A stretch of 63,400 bases of DNA from Streptomyces sp. S3(2020). Lineage in GTDB: Bacteria > Actinomycetota > Actinomycetes > Streptomycetales > Streptomycetaceae. The position numbers and the translations under genes are program-made. Positions within the stretch are counted from its first letter, which is position 1, and every line of letters starts with the position of its first letter. The notes under the pieces are model-generated. The model was not told the DNA's origin. It ran no database searches and worked only from the letters and a program-made list of their open reading frames with translations. Positions 25,990 through 34,955 of this stretch are shown piece by piece. The stretch covers positions 1-63,400 of the forward strand of contig NZ_JABERD010000032.1 in the NCBI RefSeq assembly GCF_013044505.1, in the 5' to 3' direction.

Positions 25990-26763
25990 GTGGCCGCAAA
26001 GGTTCCCCGTATCGCCGTACTCGGCCTGGGAGAGGCGGGCGGCGCCATCGTGGCCGACCTGGTCGCTGCGGGCGTAGGCGTGCGCGGCTACGACCCGAGG
26101 GTCCCGGCGCCCGCGGGTGTGGTGGACACCGGCGGAGAGGCGGAGGCCGTCGAGGGCAGCGACCTCGTTCTGAGCGTCAACACCGCCTCGGCCTCGGTGG
26201 AAGCCCTCCGGGCGGGACTGGTCTCAGCCACGCCTGGCTCCCTGTGGGCCGACCTGAACACCGCCTCGCCCGCGGTGAAGCGGCTTTTGGGCGAGCTCGC
26301 CGACGAGGCGGGGATCTGGTTCGCCGACGTCTCCCTGATGGCGCCCGTGCCCGGAAAGGGCCTGCGTACCCCGATGCTCGCGTCCGGGCCCGGCGCCTTG
26401 CGCTACGCCGACCTGCTCCGCCCCCTCGGTGCGACCGTGGACGTACTCGACGGCCCGGCGGGCCTGGCCGCCGAGCGTAAACTGCTGCGGAGTGTCTTCT
26501 ACAAGGGTCTGGCAGCGGCCGTCGTGGAGGCCCTCGACGCGGCCCGGAGCGCGGGATGCGAGAACTGGCTGCGCGAGCACATCACGACCCAGCTGACCCG
26601 CGCCGACGCGACCACCCTGGACCGCCTGACCGACGGCAGCCACCGCCACGCCGTACGCCGGGCAGCCGAGATGCAGGCCGCCGCCGACATGCTCGACGAC
26701 CTCGACGTGCCTCCTCTCATGACCACGGCGAGCAGGGACTTGCTGCGCCGGCTGATCCCTTGA
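25990..26763 (+). CDS. NAD(P)-dependent dehydrogenase, beta-hydroxyacid-dehydrogenase type with DUF1932 domain
   Basis: 257 residues. It starts with GTG 25990 preceded by GAGG. The N-terminal Rossmann fold shows IAVLGLGEAGGAIVADLVAAG, and the 6PGDH/HIBADH-type segment LWADLNTASP and DVSLMAPVPGKGLRTPMLASG follows. The expected catalytic Lys is in AAERKLLRSVFYKGLAAA. The C-terminal helical domain is of DUF1932 type. The family oxidises beta-hydroxy acids or reduces the matching semialdehydes. It is divergent from gntR and presumably belongs to the same pathway as the tcu-like operon. Cofactor preference cannot be judged. Confidence 0.85.
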   Translation: MAAKVPRIAVLGLGEAGGAIVADLVAAGVGVRGYDPRVPAPAGVVDTGGEAEAVEGSDLVLSVNTASASVEALRAGLVSATPGSLWADLNTASPAVKRLLGELADEAGIWFADVSLMAPVPGKGLRTPMLASGPGALRYADLLRPLGATVDVLDGPAGLAAERKLLRSVFYKGLAAAVVEALDAARSAGCENWLREHITTQLTRADATTLDRLTDGSHRHAVRRAAEMQAAADMLDDLDVPPLMTTASRDLLRRLIP

Positions 26764-26899
26764 ACGAACGCCGCAACGACCACCACCCGTGCCGTCGTGC
26801 ATCACCTAGACACCCGGAGTGGACACATACGGACATCATGCTGCTCGACGGCGACCGCCGAACGGTCAGGTGCTTCCTTCACCGGGCTGCACGGCATCG

Positions 26900-27525
26900 C
26901 GCCGGGTTTCACAGTCGAACCAGTTGAATTGCACGGTCCCCGACGAGGCGTACATCCCGATCACCCGGCCGGCGAAGCCTCGGCACCTCGGTGGACTGAT
27001 AGCGGCCGTCGTGGGCAGCGAGTTCGACCACCGTCCCCTTCCCTCCGCGTCCTGCACACCGAGCGAGACGATGTCAGGGCCCTGGTATAGGTCGGTGACG
27101 GGCTGGGTGGTGTCCACCTCCATCCAGTGCACCACCGGGCCGGGGCCGTCAGGCGGGGTGCTGCTGACGGCGTCCGACGAACGTGACCTCGGGGTCGTCG
27201 AGCGACACGCCGCAGGCTCGGTCAGCAGGACCGCTCCTGCGTCGTGCAGTGCGCCGCAGTCCGGGAACGGGGGGAGATCCAAGGAAGGTCTCACTGCCGA
27301 GCACGTGCCAACCCAGGGTGCCGTCGTACGGGCGCACGCCGAGGAAGGTCATCCACCTGGAGCCGTCCGGTCCGTGCGCCGAGTCTCCGTGGCCGGTGTT
27401 CTGGATGGGATGACCGGAGCCACGGTGGGGCAAGGACCAGGTTGGCCGGACAAGGCTCGAACGGCCCGTCGGCGGTGCGGGAACGGGCAACCAAGATGCC
27501 CTGGCAGCGCTCGGCGCCGACCTAG
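26900..27525 (-). pseudogene. Decayed GH43-type beta-xylosidase/arabinofuranosidase, 3' part
   Basis: Read on the minus strand, pieces of one gene follow each other across frames: NTGHGDSAHGPDGSRWMTFLGVRPYDG, then GWHVLGSETFL, LDDPEVTFVGRRQ, MEVDTTQPVTDLYQGPDIVSLGV and finally GRVIGMYASSGTVQFNWFDCE. These match the C-terminal half of GH43 enzymes with a concanavalin-like domain. Frame changes occur at least twice and the N-terminal catalytic half is missing. The relic adjoins IS3 and IS630 fragments, so it was probably cut by transposition. Confidence 0.6.
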
Positions 27526-27556
27526 GTGTCAATCCCTTCGATCTGTGGAGACCTTC

Positions 27557-27853
27557 CTATGCAGCCAGTTCCTCGGTGAGGTTGGCCTTGTAGCTGTGTT
27601 CGTAGTCGATCGGGCTCTTGAAGCCGCACACGCTGTGTAGCCGACGGCTGTTGTAGAAGTCGGTGATCCAGGTCGCGATCCGGATCCGGGCCTCGGTACG
27701 GGTGGCGAAGGCGTGTCGGTGGATGTACTCGACCTTCAGCACGCTGTTGACTCCACTGGTGTGGGTGAACGGCCGCCGCTTCAGGGTGAACATCATGTCG
27801 GCGATCGCCTCACGCGGGGCGCTGTGGTTCACCGCCTTCCCGCACGAGTTCAC
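27557..27853 (-). mobile_element. IS3-family transposase (OrfB) C-terminal fragment
   Basis: The C-terminal 65 residues contain EYIHRHAFATRTEARIRIATWITDFYNSRRLHS...GFKSPIDYE, the end of an IS3-family integrase-type transposase (rve C-terminal block). The catalytic DDE region upstream is absent; the start of the reading frame (about 30 residues) looks unrelated. Inactive remnant ending against the GH43 pseudogene. Confidence 0.75.
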
Positions 27854-28200
27854 CGCGAAGGTGATGTGGCAGTTCCTCGATCGCCTCGGCCGCCTGACAA
27901 GGCCGGAAGGTCCAGGTGATCGCAGACCGGCACCCAGTCCACCGCAGCAAGGCCGTCCGTGCCTGGCTCGCCGCCATCGCCGACCGCATCGAGCTGCACC
28001 TGATGCCCGGCTACAGCCCGGAACTCAACCGCGGCAAGCTGCTGAACACCGACCTGAAACACCACGTCCACGCTGCCCGCGCCACCTCCGCCGACGACCT
28101 GGCCCACGAGACCCGGCGCTTCTTGCACCGCCGCCAGCGCCAACCACGCATCGTCTGCGGATACTTCGCCGCCCGGTATGTCCGTTACACCATCGAATAG
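27845..28200 (+). mobile_element. IS630-family transposase C-terminal fragment
   Basis: From about 27913 the frame reads VIADRHPVHRSKAVRAWLA...LHLMPGYSPELN, then ETRRFLHRRQRQPRIVCGYF, the second half of an IS630 DDE transposase, ending at 28200. The preceding FTAKVMWQFLDRLGR in another frame is the expected upstream piece, so a frameshift lies near 27890. The Asp of DxHPVH is kept (ADRHP), while the family's PELNPxE is altered to PELNRGK. Inactive. Confidence 0.75.
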
Positions 28201-28231
28201 GGAACCCACCAGTTTCGGCTCAATAGCAAGA

Positions 28232-28261
28232 GAGCCCCCGTGAGTTCATCACGGGGAGCTC
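28232..28261. terminator. Hairpin downstream of the IS630 fragment and secreted beta-trefoil gene
   Basis: CCCCGTGA and TCACGGGG flank a 5-base loop, and GAGC/GCTC extends the stem after one bulged base. It lies between the convergent IS630 fragment and the minus-strand beta-trefoil gene and could end either transcript. Confidence 0.55.
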
Positions 28262-28416
28262 CTTCTTCTGAATGCCGCCGGGCAGGCGCGACTGCCCGCG
28301 CGAGGGACGACTTGGTAAGCCAGGTCTGCGGTCCTGAACATACGGACCCGCTCTCCGCGGTCAGAACCAGTGCAGTTGCGGTCTGCCCGGCCTACCTGAC
28401 GAGGTCTTCTGCGCCG

Positions 28417-28875
28417 CTACTCCCCGCCCGAGAACCCCCAGTACTGATGGATGTCTCTCTGGGTAGAAATTATTCCGGTATACGGGTCGTAATTCAGATA
28501 CTGGGCTGAGCCTTGGTTCTGCACCACCACGTTGCCCCAGGAATCCGGCGAGTGGTACGCCCATCTCTGGTAAGGGCTGTCGACGCACGCCACCCAGTAC
28601 ACGCCCCACCCGAAGTTGCTGAGGCACAGGTTCGTGTACGCCAACTTGATGAAAGACCCCGACCGGTCCCACAACTCCGTCGGGTCACCATACGTACAAC
28701 CATCAGCACCCACGATGCCGTTGTCGCCGGCGTGGAGACAGTAGCCGTAGTCACGGGACCGAATCCAAGTGTTCTCACTGGCGCTTGCACTCGTTGCCAG
28801 CAGCCCCACGTTGACCCCACACGCGACAACCACCGCCAGGGCAACCCGGGCCGCCCGCCCAAACTTCCGTTTCAT
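28417..28875 (-). CDS. Small secreted beta-trefoil (ricin-like) protein
   Basis: 152 residues. ATG 28875 has GGGGAG five bases upstream; longer in-frame starts lack a ribosome site. The signal peptide is MKRKFGRAARVALAVVVACG and on to an ASASE cleavage site. The mature part (about 122 residues) has YCLHAGDNG, CTYGDPTELWD, LCLSNFGWGVYWVAC and QRWAYHSPD. The recurring Cys-Leu and Q-x-W elements indicate a single ricin-type trefoil with four Cys that could form disulfides. It may bind carbohydrate. It stands alone among IS relics. A similar protein is encoded at 61235-61765. Confidence 0.75.
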   Translation of the reverse strand: MKRKFGRAARVALAVVVACGVNVGLLATSASASENTWIRSRDYGYCLHAGDNGIVGADGCTYGDPTELWDRSGSFIKLAYTNLCLSNFGWGVYWVACVDSPYQRWAYHSPDSWGNVVVQNQGSAQYLNYDPYTGIISTQRDIHQYWGFSGGE

Positions 28876-29164
28876 GCACACTCCCCTTGAGCTCGCTGAT
28901 GTTTCGATCTTGAATTCGAGAGGGTCAGACAAGTGCACCGAAATGAGATGACGGACGGAGGCTAGCGCAAGTCCAGTAAATCTAGCGAGAGCCGTGCAGC
29001 CAATGGCCGCCACGGATAGAGGGATCAAAATCGGAAGAGCCTACCGAAAAGGCCTCCCGGGCAATTCACCAACAACCCAGCGACAATAAAACGACAAGGA
29101 AGATACAACAAAGCCGCGTAAAGGTTCCATCCTCAATACGGCTTTGATGCGTTGGTGTCGGCTC
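28876..29164. other. AT-richer intergenic stretch
   Basis: No gene recognised. Around 28960-29110 the composition is clearly less GC-rich than its surroundings. CAAAGCCG (29109-29116) pairs with CGGCTTTG (29139-29146) to form a terminator-like hairpin with a 22-base loop. The promoter of the beta-trefoil gene must lie in the 28876-28960 part. Confidence 0.4.
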
Positions 29165-29275
29165 GCGCCAGGAGACGGTGGTCTCGCCGGCGAGGCGGCA
29201 GACCATGAGGCCGGTCACGACCAGATGGATCATGGCTTCGGAGCGATGGGGATGGGCTTCACAATCACGGGTCAG
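29165..29275 (-). mobile_element. IS5-like transposase C-terminal remnant
   Basis: The minus strand reads RDCEAHPHRSEAMIHLVVTG, then LMVCRLAGETTVSWREP. This resembles the C-terminal 'RDYE...EAMI...M-x-RRLA' block of IS5-family transposases. Only about 40 residues survive, next to the left end of the intact IS110 element. Confidence 0.4.
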
Positions 29276-29511
29276 TAATCCGGTCGCCTGACGGCGACAC
29301 CCTGTGTGCGTGAAAATCGGTGTGTGGTCGTCCGGCGGACGTCGTGTCGCCTTGGCGCGTTCCGAGCCCGTGGGTCAGTAGGACGCTGGGGGTCCACCGA
29401 CAGGCACCCGGATGTGTTGCTCCGAGCACGTGAATCAGACTCTTCCGCCTGCCGGACCCCCGCCGGACGGTCGCGTGCTCGCGGCCGACGACCGGAGGGG
29501 GTGCCGACGGG
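29276..29511 (+). ncRNA. Candidate IS110 bridge-RNA region (left non-coding end)
   Basis: IS110-group elements encode a structured bridge RNA in the long non-coding end before the transposase; it pairs with donor and target DNA. This 236-bp stretch in front of the IS110 gene has no ORF of its own, is rich in short inverted repeats (for example CGGTCGCCTGACGGCGACA, and GCCGGACCCCCGCCGGAC) and is in the expected place. The assignment rests on family knowledge and position; I have not folded it, and the exact element ends are not determined. Confidence 0.45.
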
Positions 29512-30750
29512 ATGGAAGTGATCCACGAACGTTGCGCAGGAGTCGACATCAGCAAGGTCGATGTGAAGGTCTGCATCCGCGTGCCCAGCACCGGCAGGCG
29601 GCGCCGCAGCGAGGTACGGACGTTCTCCGCGGTGACCTCGGGGCTGCTGGCGATGCGGGACTGGCTGCTCGCCGAGGGCATCACCGTGGTCGGTATGGAA
29701 GCCACCGGCGTCTACTGGAAACCGGTGTTCTACCTGCTGGAACACGACATGGAGTGCTGGCTGCTCAACGCCCGTCACATGAAGTCGGTGCCGGGGCGCA
29801 AGACCGACGTGAAGGACTCCGAGTGGATCGCCAGACTCGTCGAACACGGCCTGGTCCGCCCGTCGTTCGTGCCACCGGAGCCGATCCGGCAGCTGCGGGA
29901 CGTCACCCGCTACCGCACCGAGATCGTCCGCGAACGCACCCGCGAGGCCCAGCGGCTGGAGAAGCTGCTGGAGGACACCGGCATCAAGCTCTCGTCCACG
30001 GTCTCCGACATCCTGGGCGTCTCCGGCCGCGCGATGCTCGAAGCCCTCATCGCCGGCGAGCGTGACCCGCACGCCCTGGCGCACCTGGCCAAGGGCTCGA
30101 TGCGCCGCAAGACCGACGCCCTCGTCGAGGCACTGACCGGCAACTTCAGCACCCACCATGCCTTCCTGGCGAGGGCGATGCTGGACCGGATCGACGCCTG
30201 CACCGCGACGGAAGCCAAGCTGAGCAAGCACATCGAGGTGATGCTGCAGCCCTTTTGCCGCCGCATCGAACTCCTCGTGACGATCCCCGGCGTCGATACA
30301 CGTGCCGCGCAGGTGATCCTCGCCGAGATCGGAGCGGACATCGCCCGTTTCCCCAGCGCCGGCGACCTGGCCTCGTGGGCCGGAGTGTGTCCCGGCAACC
30401 ACCAGTCCGGCGGCCGGACCGGCAGCGGCAAGACCCGTCACGGCGACCCTTGGCTGAAGGCCGCTCTCGGCCAGGCAGCCGTCTCCGCCTCCCGCACCAG
30501 GGACACCTACCTCGCCGCCCGCTACCGGCGCATCGTCGCCCGCCGCGGCAAGAAGCGCGCTCTGGTCGCGCTGGAGCACTCGATCCTGATCGCCGTCTGG
30601 CACATGTTCACCCACGACACCGACTACGCCGACCTCGGCGGCCACTACTTCATCGAACGCACCGGCCGGGCCAGGCAGACCCGACGCCTGGTGAGCCAGC
30701 TCAACCAACTCGGCTACCAAGTGACCCTCCAAGCAGAAGGCGCTGCCTGA
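29512..30750 (+). mobile_element. IS110-family transposase (intact)
   Basis: 412 residues from ATG 29512. The N-terminal RuvC-like DEDD domain shows GVDISKVDVKV, GMEATGVYWKP, and GRKTDVKDSEWIA. The C-terminal Tnp_20 domain has TIPGVDTRAAQVILAEIG, FPSAGDLASWAGV with the family's conserved catalytic Ser, and GKTRHGDPWLKAAL. The frame is uninterrupted and full length, so the element may be active. The right boundary lies in the 36 bp before the Lrp gene stop at 30787. IS110 elements make no classical inverted repeats or target duplications. Confidence 0.92.
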
Positions 30751-30786
30751 CCAGCGGCTACGGACACGGAACGGGGGATTTTCGAA

Positions 30787-31818
30787 TCAGGTGACGGGGA
30801 AAGCAGTCGGGTTCAGCGCGAGCGCGCGGATGCAGCGCCCGTCCGCGTCGAGTTGGCGCCCCATCTGCTTCATGGTGTGCAGGCAGACGGCTCGGTCGGT
30901 GACGGTGTACTCCGGATGGCTCTCGGACAGGACACGTTCGAACTCCGGGAGTTCGGCCGGGGTTCGTAGCCACACCATCGTCAGCAGGTTGTCGGGACCC
31001 GTCAGGGAGCAGCTCAGGCGGACTTCGGGGCGCGGGACGAGCGCACGCGCGACCTGGTCGAGAGAAGAGGACGGTACGCGCGCCCACAGGATGGCGGTCG
31101 TCGGCCATCCGGACACGGATTGCGCGACCTCGCATCTGAGCCGCAGGGAGCCGCTGGAAAGAAGCCGGTTCACCCGCCGACGGACGGTGGCCTCGCTGAC
31201 GCCTGCCTGTTCGGCCATCTCCGTGAAGCCCATGCGCCCGTCTGTGTGGAGCAACTCGTAGAGGGATCGGTCGACCTCGTCCACCCTGATTCCGTGGGCT
31301 TCGACGGCCGGCGCCTGGAGGGTCTGCTGCTGTGCCGGGGCAAGGCTCCGCAGGCGCCAACGACTCGGTTCGCTGTAGCCGACCGTGCGGATCTCGGATC
31401 GGTACGACAGCACGCCGGGCATGACGTCCAGGACGTCGCGCAGGAAGTGGGCCACGGCCGCGGGGCTTCTCCGGGCGACCACCACGAGCAGGGAACTCGC
31501 TCCCGTCGTGTGGTGCACGTAGCGCACGGCCGGATTCTCCACGAGACGTGCCGCCACGTCATCGAAGTGACCTTGTGCCGTGACGACGCGGACGTACGCC
31601 ATGCACGTATCGCCGTGCATGGACGGGCCCACGGTGCAGGTCACCCAGGCCAGACCGGCCGCGCTGAGGCGCTGCCACCGCCGCGCGACGGTGGCCGAAT
31701 CGAGCCTGAGCGTCCGGCCCAGGACGGCCCACGTCGCCCGTGGGGCCACCTGCAGCGCGTTGACGATCTCGAGATCGACCTCATCGACGACGAGATCAGG
31801 CAGGTCACTGAGGGGCAT
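30787..31818 (-). CDS. Lrp/AsnC-family regulator with duplicated HTH-RAM units
   Basis: 343 residues, about twice the usual Lrp length. Two complete units are present: an HTH (VDLEIVNALQVAPRATWAVLGRTL) plus ligand domain in the first half, then VDRSLYELLHTDGRMGFTEMAEQAGVSEATVRRRVNRLL and a second RAM domain. Such tandem Lrp proteins are frequent in actinomycetes and sense amino acids or related acids. It is divergent from the PLP decarboxylase-like gene with 118 bp between starts, so it likely controls that gene set. The IS110 element ends just after its stop codon and appears not to have damaged it. Confidence 0.88.
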   Translation of the reverse strand: MPLSDLPDLVVDEVDLEIVNALQVAPRATWAVLGRTLRLDSATVARRWQRLSAAGLAWVTCTVGPSMHGDTCMAYVRVVTAQGHFDDVAARLVENPAVRYVHHTTGASSLLVVVARRSPAAVAHFLRDVLDVMPGVLSYRSEIRTVGYSEPSRWRLRSLAPAQQQTLQAPAVEAHGIRVDEVDRSLYELLHTDGRMGFTEMAEQAGVSEATVRRRVNRLLSSGSLRLRCEVAQSVSGWPTTAILWARVPSSSLDQVARALVPRPEVRLSCSLTGPDNLLTMVWLRTPAELPEFERVLSESHPEYTVTDRAVCLHTMKQMGRQLDADGRCIRALALNPTAFPVT

Positions 31819-31936
31819 GGAGCGGAGTATGCAATATTTCGGCTCGATTCAGCGAACATTTGACGAATTTCAGCACCCAGGGTCCGGTGCGCCGCAGTGG
31901 GGTGAGTCTGGGGGTCACGAACAGGGAGGTGCATCC
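31819..31936. promoter_or_regulatory. Divergent promoter region, Lrp / PLP enzyme
   Basis: 118 bp, locally AT-rich (TGCAATATTTCGG and AACATTTGACGAATTTCA). AT-rich, imperfectly repeated ATTT/AAT motifs suit an Lrp-type operator. No exact palindrome longer than 8 bp was seen. GGGAGGT for the plus-strand gene is at 31924-31930. Confidence 0.45.
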
Positions 31937-33280
31937 ATGGACCGGGACAGTCAGCCACCCAGCGAAGGCCGATTCGATCGGGTCGTTCGGGCCGCGGTCG
32001 AGGCGGGACTCACCGGGGCCGCGCATCCGGTGGCCGGGTTCATCGACATCGACGGGCTGCACACGACGGTCGGCGAACTGCAGAGCGCGTTCGAAGGGGT
32101 CGCGGTTCTGCACGCCTTTGCCGCGAAGGCATGCCCGCTCGTCCCGGTGCTGCGGTTGCTGGCAGCCAGAGGGCTCGGCTGCGAGGTGGCCAGCCCGGGC
32201 GAACTGGCACAGGCTCTCGCCGCGGGGTTTCCTGCCGAACGCATCGTTCTGGACTCGCCCGCGAAGACGCGCGCGGAACTGGCCGAGGCGCTCGACCTCG
32301 GAGTGGCGGTGAACGCGGACAATCTCGACGAGCTCAAGCGGATCGACGAACTGGTCACGCCACAGACGGCTTCCGTCCTGGGAATCCGCGTCAACCCCCA
32401 GGTGGGAGCAGGGTCGATCAGTGCGATGAGTACGGCCTCCGCCAGTTCGAAATTCGGTGTCCCGCTCGCCGACCCCGGCATGCGCGACGAAGTGGTGTCG
32501 GCATTCGCCGCCCGACCCTGGCTCACGCGCCTGCACGTGCACGTCGGCTCGCAGGGTTGCCCGCTGGAACTCATCGCCGAGGGCGTGCGCGCTGCGTACG
32601 AACTCGCCGAAGAGATCAACGCCGCCGTCGGGCGGCGCCAGGTGACCAGCCTGGACATCGGCGGAGGCCTGCCGGTCAACTTCGACGACGACTCGGTCCG
32701 CCCCAGCTACACGGAGTACGTAGCGGTGTTGCGGGCGCGCGTGCCCGAACTCTTCAGCGGCCGCTACTCGCTCGTCACCGAGTTCGGTCGGTCCCTGCTG
32801 GCGAAGAACGGCTTCGTCGCCGCGCTGGTCGAATACACCAAGGACGCAGGCGGGCGGCGCATCGCCATCACCCATGCCGGCGCGCAGACCGCGACGCGCA
32901 CTGTGTTCATGCCTCAGGCGTGGCCGCTGCGAGTACAGGCCTACGATGCCGGCGGCCGACGCCGCCGCGGCCGCGAACTGGTCCAGGACGTGGCCGGGCC
33001 ATGCTGTTTCGCCGGCGACGTCGTGGCCCACGGCCGCGAGCTGCCGGAGCTGACGGAAGGCGACCTGGTGGTCCTGCGCGACACCGGCGCCTACTACTTC
33101 TCGTCCCACTTCTCCTACAACAGCCTGCCCCGCCCGGCCGTACACGGATTCAGCAGTGCCGGTGACGGCACGGTCTTCGTCCCCATCCGCACCGCCCAGT
33201 CCACGGCGGAAGTCGTCGCGGAGGCAGGCGCGGAACACCGCGACGCCCTCCTGGCCCTCAACAGCGCCGAGGACCGCTGA
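31937..33280 (+). CDS. Fold-type III PLP enzyme, diaminopimelate/ornithine-decarboxylase-like
   Basis: 447 residues from ATG 31937 with GGGAGG seven bases upstream. The alanine-racemase-like barrel shows the PLP Lys in HAFAAKACP (K64), then GLGCEVASPGELAQAL, VNADNLDELKRI, LHVHVGSQGCPL and the phosphate-binding SLDIGGGLPVNF. The C-terminal sandwich has EFGRSLLA, the active-site Cys region GPCCFAGDVVA (LysA has CESGD here) and VVLRDTGAYYFSSHFSYNS. The altered Cys motif and catabolic neighbours suggest a decarboxylase or racemase on a non-standard amino acid, not lysine biosynthesis. It is followed after 226 bp by an MlrC-type peptidase. Confidence 0.85.
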   Translation: MDRDSQPPSEGRFDRVVRAAVEAGLTGAAHPVAGFIDIDGLHTTVGELQSAFEGVAVLHAFAAKACPLVPVLRLLAARGLGCEVASPGELAQALAAGFPAERIVLDSPAKTRAELAEALDLGVAVNADNLDELKRIDELVTPQTASVLGIRVNPQVGAGSISAMSTASASSKFGVPLADPGMRDEVVSAFAARPWLTRLHVHVGSQGCPLELIAEGVRAAYELAEEINAAVGRRQVTSLDIGGGLPVNFDDDSVRPSYTEYVAVLRARVPELFSGRYSLVTEFGRSLLAKNGFVAALVEYTKDAGGRRIAITHAGAQTATRTVFMPQAWPLRVQAYDAGGRRRRGRELVQDVAGPCCFAGDVVAHGRELPELTEGDLVVLRDTGAYYFSSHFSYNSLPRPAVHGFSSAGDGTVFVPIRTAQSTAEVVAEAGAEHRDALLALNSAEDR

Positions 33281-33506
33281 AGTCCGGTCCCTCTCCTCGC
33301 GCCGGGGCCGGGCCGACTTCCGCAGCGCCGCGGCACACCGGGGCCGCAGCTTCCGCCGCGCCACGCACTGAGCCAGGAGCCGCCGACACAGCTGGATACG
33401 CGCGAACTCGACTGTCCAGGATCGGGCGCTCCTGCCCGATGTACCTCCGTGAACTGGCCGCTACTGCAAGCCGCTACTGCAAGCACAGACCGAGCAAAGG
33501 ACGACC

Positions 33507-34955
33507 ATGCGTGTCTTTACCGCCGGCATCGGCACCGAGACGAACACCTTCTCGCCCCTGCCCACCGGGATCGACGCCTTCCACGAGCAGGGCTACTTTC
33601 CCGCGGGAACGCATCCGGAGCACATGACCCGGTACTCCGCCCCCATGACGGTGGCCAAACGACGAGCCCGCCAGGAAGGGTGGACGATCCTCGACGGGGT
33701 CTTCGCCAACACCCATCCCGCGGGCCTGGTCTCCCGCGAGGCCTACGAGGGCCTGCGCGACGAGCTCCTGGCGGACCTGCGGCGCAGTCTGCCCGTCGAC
33801 GTGGTTCTCCTCGGCCTCCACGGCGCCATGGTCGCCGACGGCTACGACGACTGCGAGGGCGACATCATCACGCGGGTACGAGAGGTGGCCGGTCCGGATG
33901 CGGTGATCGGATGTGAACTCGATCCGCACGCACACCTCAGTGACGCCATGGTGGCCAACGCCGACGTCCTGATCGCTTACAAGGAGTATCCGCACGCGGA
34001 CATCGAGGACCGGGCCGTGGAACTCGTCGACCTGTGTGCGAAAACGTTCGCCGGGGAGATCCGGCCGGTTCCCGCCGTCATCGACACCGACATGGTCATC
34101 CCCCTGCACACCTCCCGCGAGCCGGGCCTCTCCTACCTCGCCCGGATGAAGGCCCTGGAAGGACAGGGCGGCGTGCTCTCCGTGTCCACCATCCAGGGCT
34201 TCGCCACAGGAGACGTGCCGGACATGGGAACGAAGGTCCTCGTCTACACGGACGCAGACCTGCCGACGGCTCACAAGACGGCACAGCAACTGGCAGCCGA
34301 ACTGATCTCCCTGCGGGAAGAGTTCCTCGTCCGGTACCTGAAGGTCGATGAAGCTCTCGACGCCGCGCTGAGTCAGCGCCCCGGGCCCGTCATCCTCGCT
34401 GACCGCTCCGACAACCCTGGAAGCGGCGCGGCCGGAGACTCCACCTTCATCCTTCAGCGGCTGATCGAACGAGAAATCACCAACGTGGCCCTCGGACCAC
34501 TGTGGGACCCGGTGGCGGTGCAGACCGCCTTCGCAGCCGGCGTGGGCGCGCGACTGCCGATGCGCGTCGGCGGCAAGACCAGCCCCATGTCAGGAAGCCC
34601 CGTCGACGAGGTCTTCCGGGTGAAGGCGCTGCGCCGCAAGCACACGGAGACCAATCAGACAGGAGAGCCACTGTCGGTCGGGGACGCCGCCCTGGTGGAA
34701 GCGGGCGGCATCGAGTGCGTACTCACATCCGAGCGGGCACAGGCCCTGAACATCGATCTGTTCACCGGACTGGGGTGCACCCTCGATGACAAGGCCGTGG
34801 TGGTCGTCAAGTCCGCCCATCACTTCTACAAGTCGTTCTCGCAGCTCTCGCCCCACGTCCTGTATGTCGGTGCGCCTGGTTCGGCGACTCCCCGGTGGAG
34901 CGATCTGACCTATCAGAAGGCGAGGCTTCCCAAGTGGCCGATCTCTGAGAAGTAG
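33507..34955 (+). CDS. M81-family metallopeptidase (MlrC/microcystinase C-like)
   Basis: 482 residues. The start is ATG 33507 after an AAAGGA-type site. The metal-site motifs of the family are present: GIGTETNTFSP, LGLHGAMVADGYDDCEGD, CELDPHAHLS, and AYKEYPHADIEDRA. The C-terminal MlrC domain includes RSDNPGSGAAGDST and VGGKTSPMSGSP. MlrC opens small peptides in cyanotoxin breakdown, but most members sit in unrelated catabolic clusters and may hydrolyse small amides or N-acyl amino acids. It lies between the PLP enzyme and a permease, so it probably acts on the same imported compound. Confidence 0.88.
   Translation: MRVFTAGIGTETNTFSPLPTGIDAFHEQGYFPAGTHPEHMTRYSAPMTVAKRRARQEGWTILDGVFANTHPAGLVSREAYEGLRDELLADLRRSLPVDVVLLGLHGAMVADGYDDCEGDIITRVREVAGPDAVIGCELDPHAHLSDAMVANADVLIAYKEYPHADIEDRAVELVDLCAKTFAGEIRPVPAVIDTDMVIPLHTSREPGLSYLARMKALEGQGGVLSVSTIQGFATGDVPDMGTKVLVYTDADLPTAHKTAQQLAAELISLREEFLVRYLKVDEALDAALSQRPGPVILADRSDNPGSGAAGDSTFILQRLIEREITNVALGPLWDPVAVQTAFAAGVGARLPMRVGGKTSPMSGSPVDEVFRVKALRRKHTETNQTGEPLSVGDAALVEAGGIECVLTSERAQALNIDLFTGLGCTLDDKAVVVVKSAHHFYKSFSQLSPHVLYVGAPGSATPRWSDLTYQKARLPKWPISEK

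Noticed and set aside
31937..33280. Lysine-biosynthetic lysA
   Set aside because: The active-site Cys motif differs from CESGD and the gene is in an Lrp-controlled catabolic setting.
31805..33364. 519-codon minus-strand frame opposite the PLP-enzyme gene
   Set aside because: Mirror frame of the LysA-like gene; no motif, low-complexity Arg/Gly/Ala composition.
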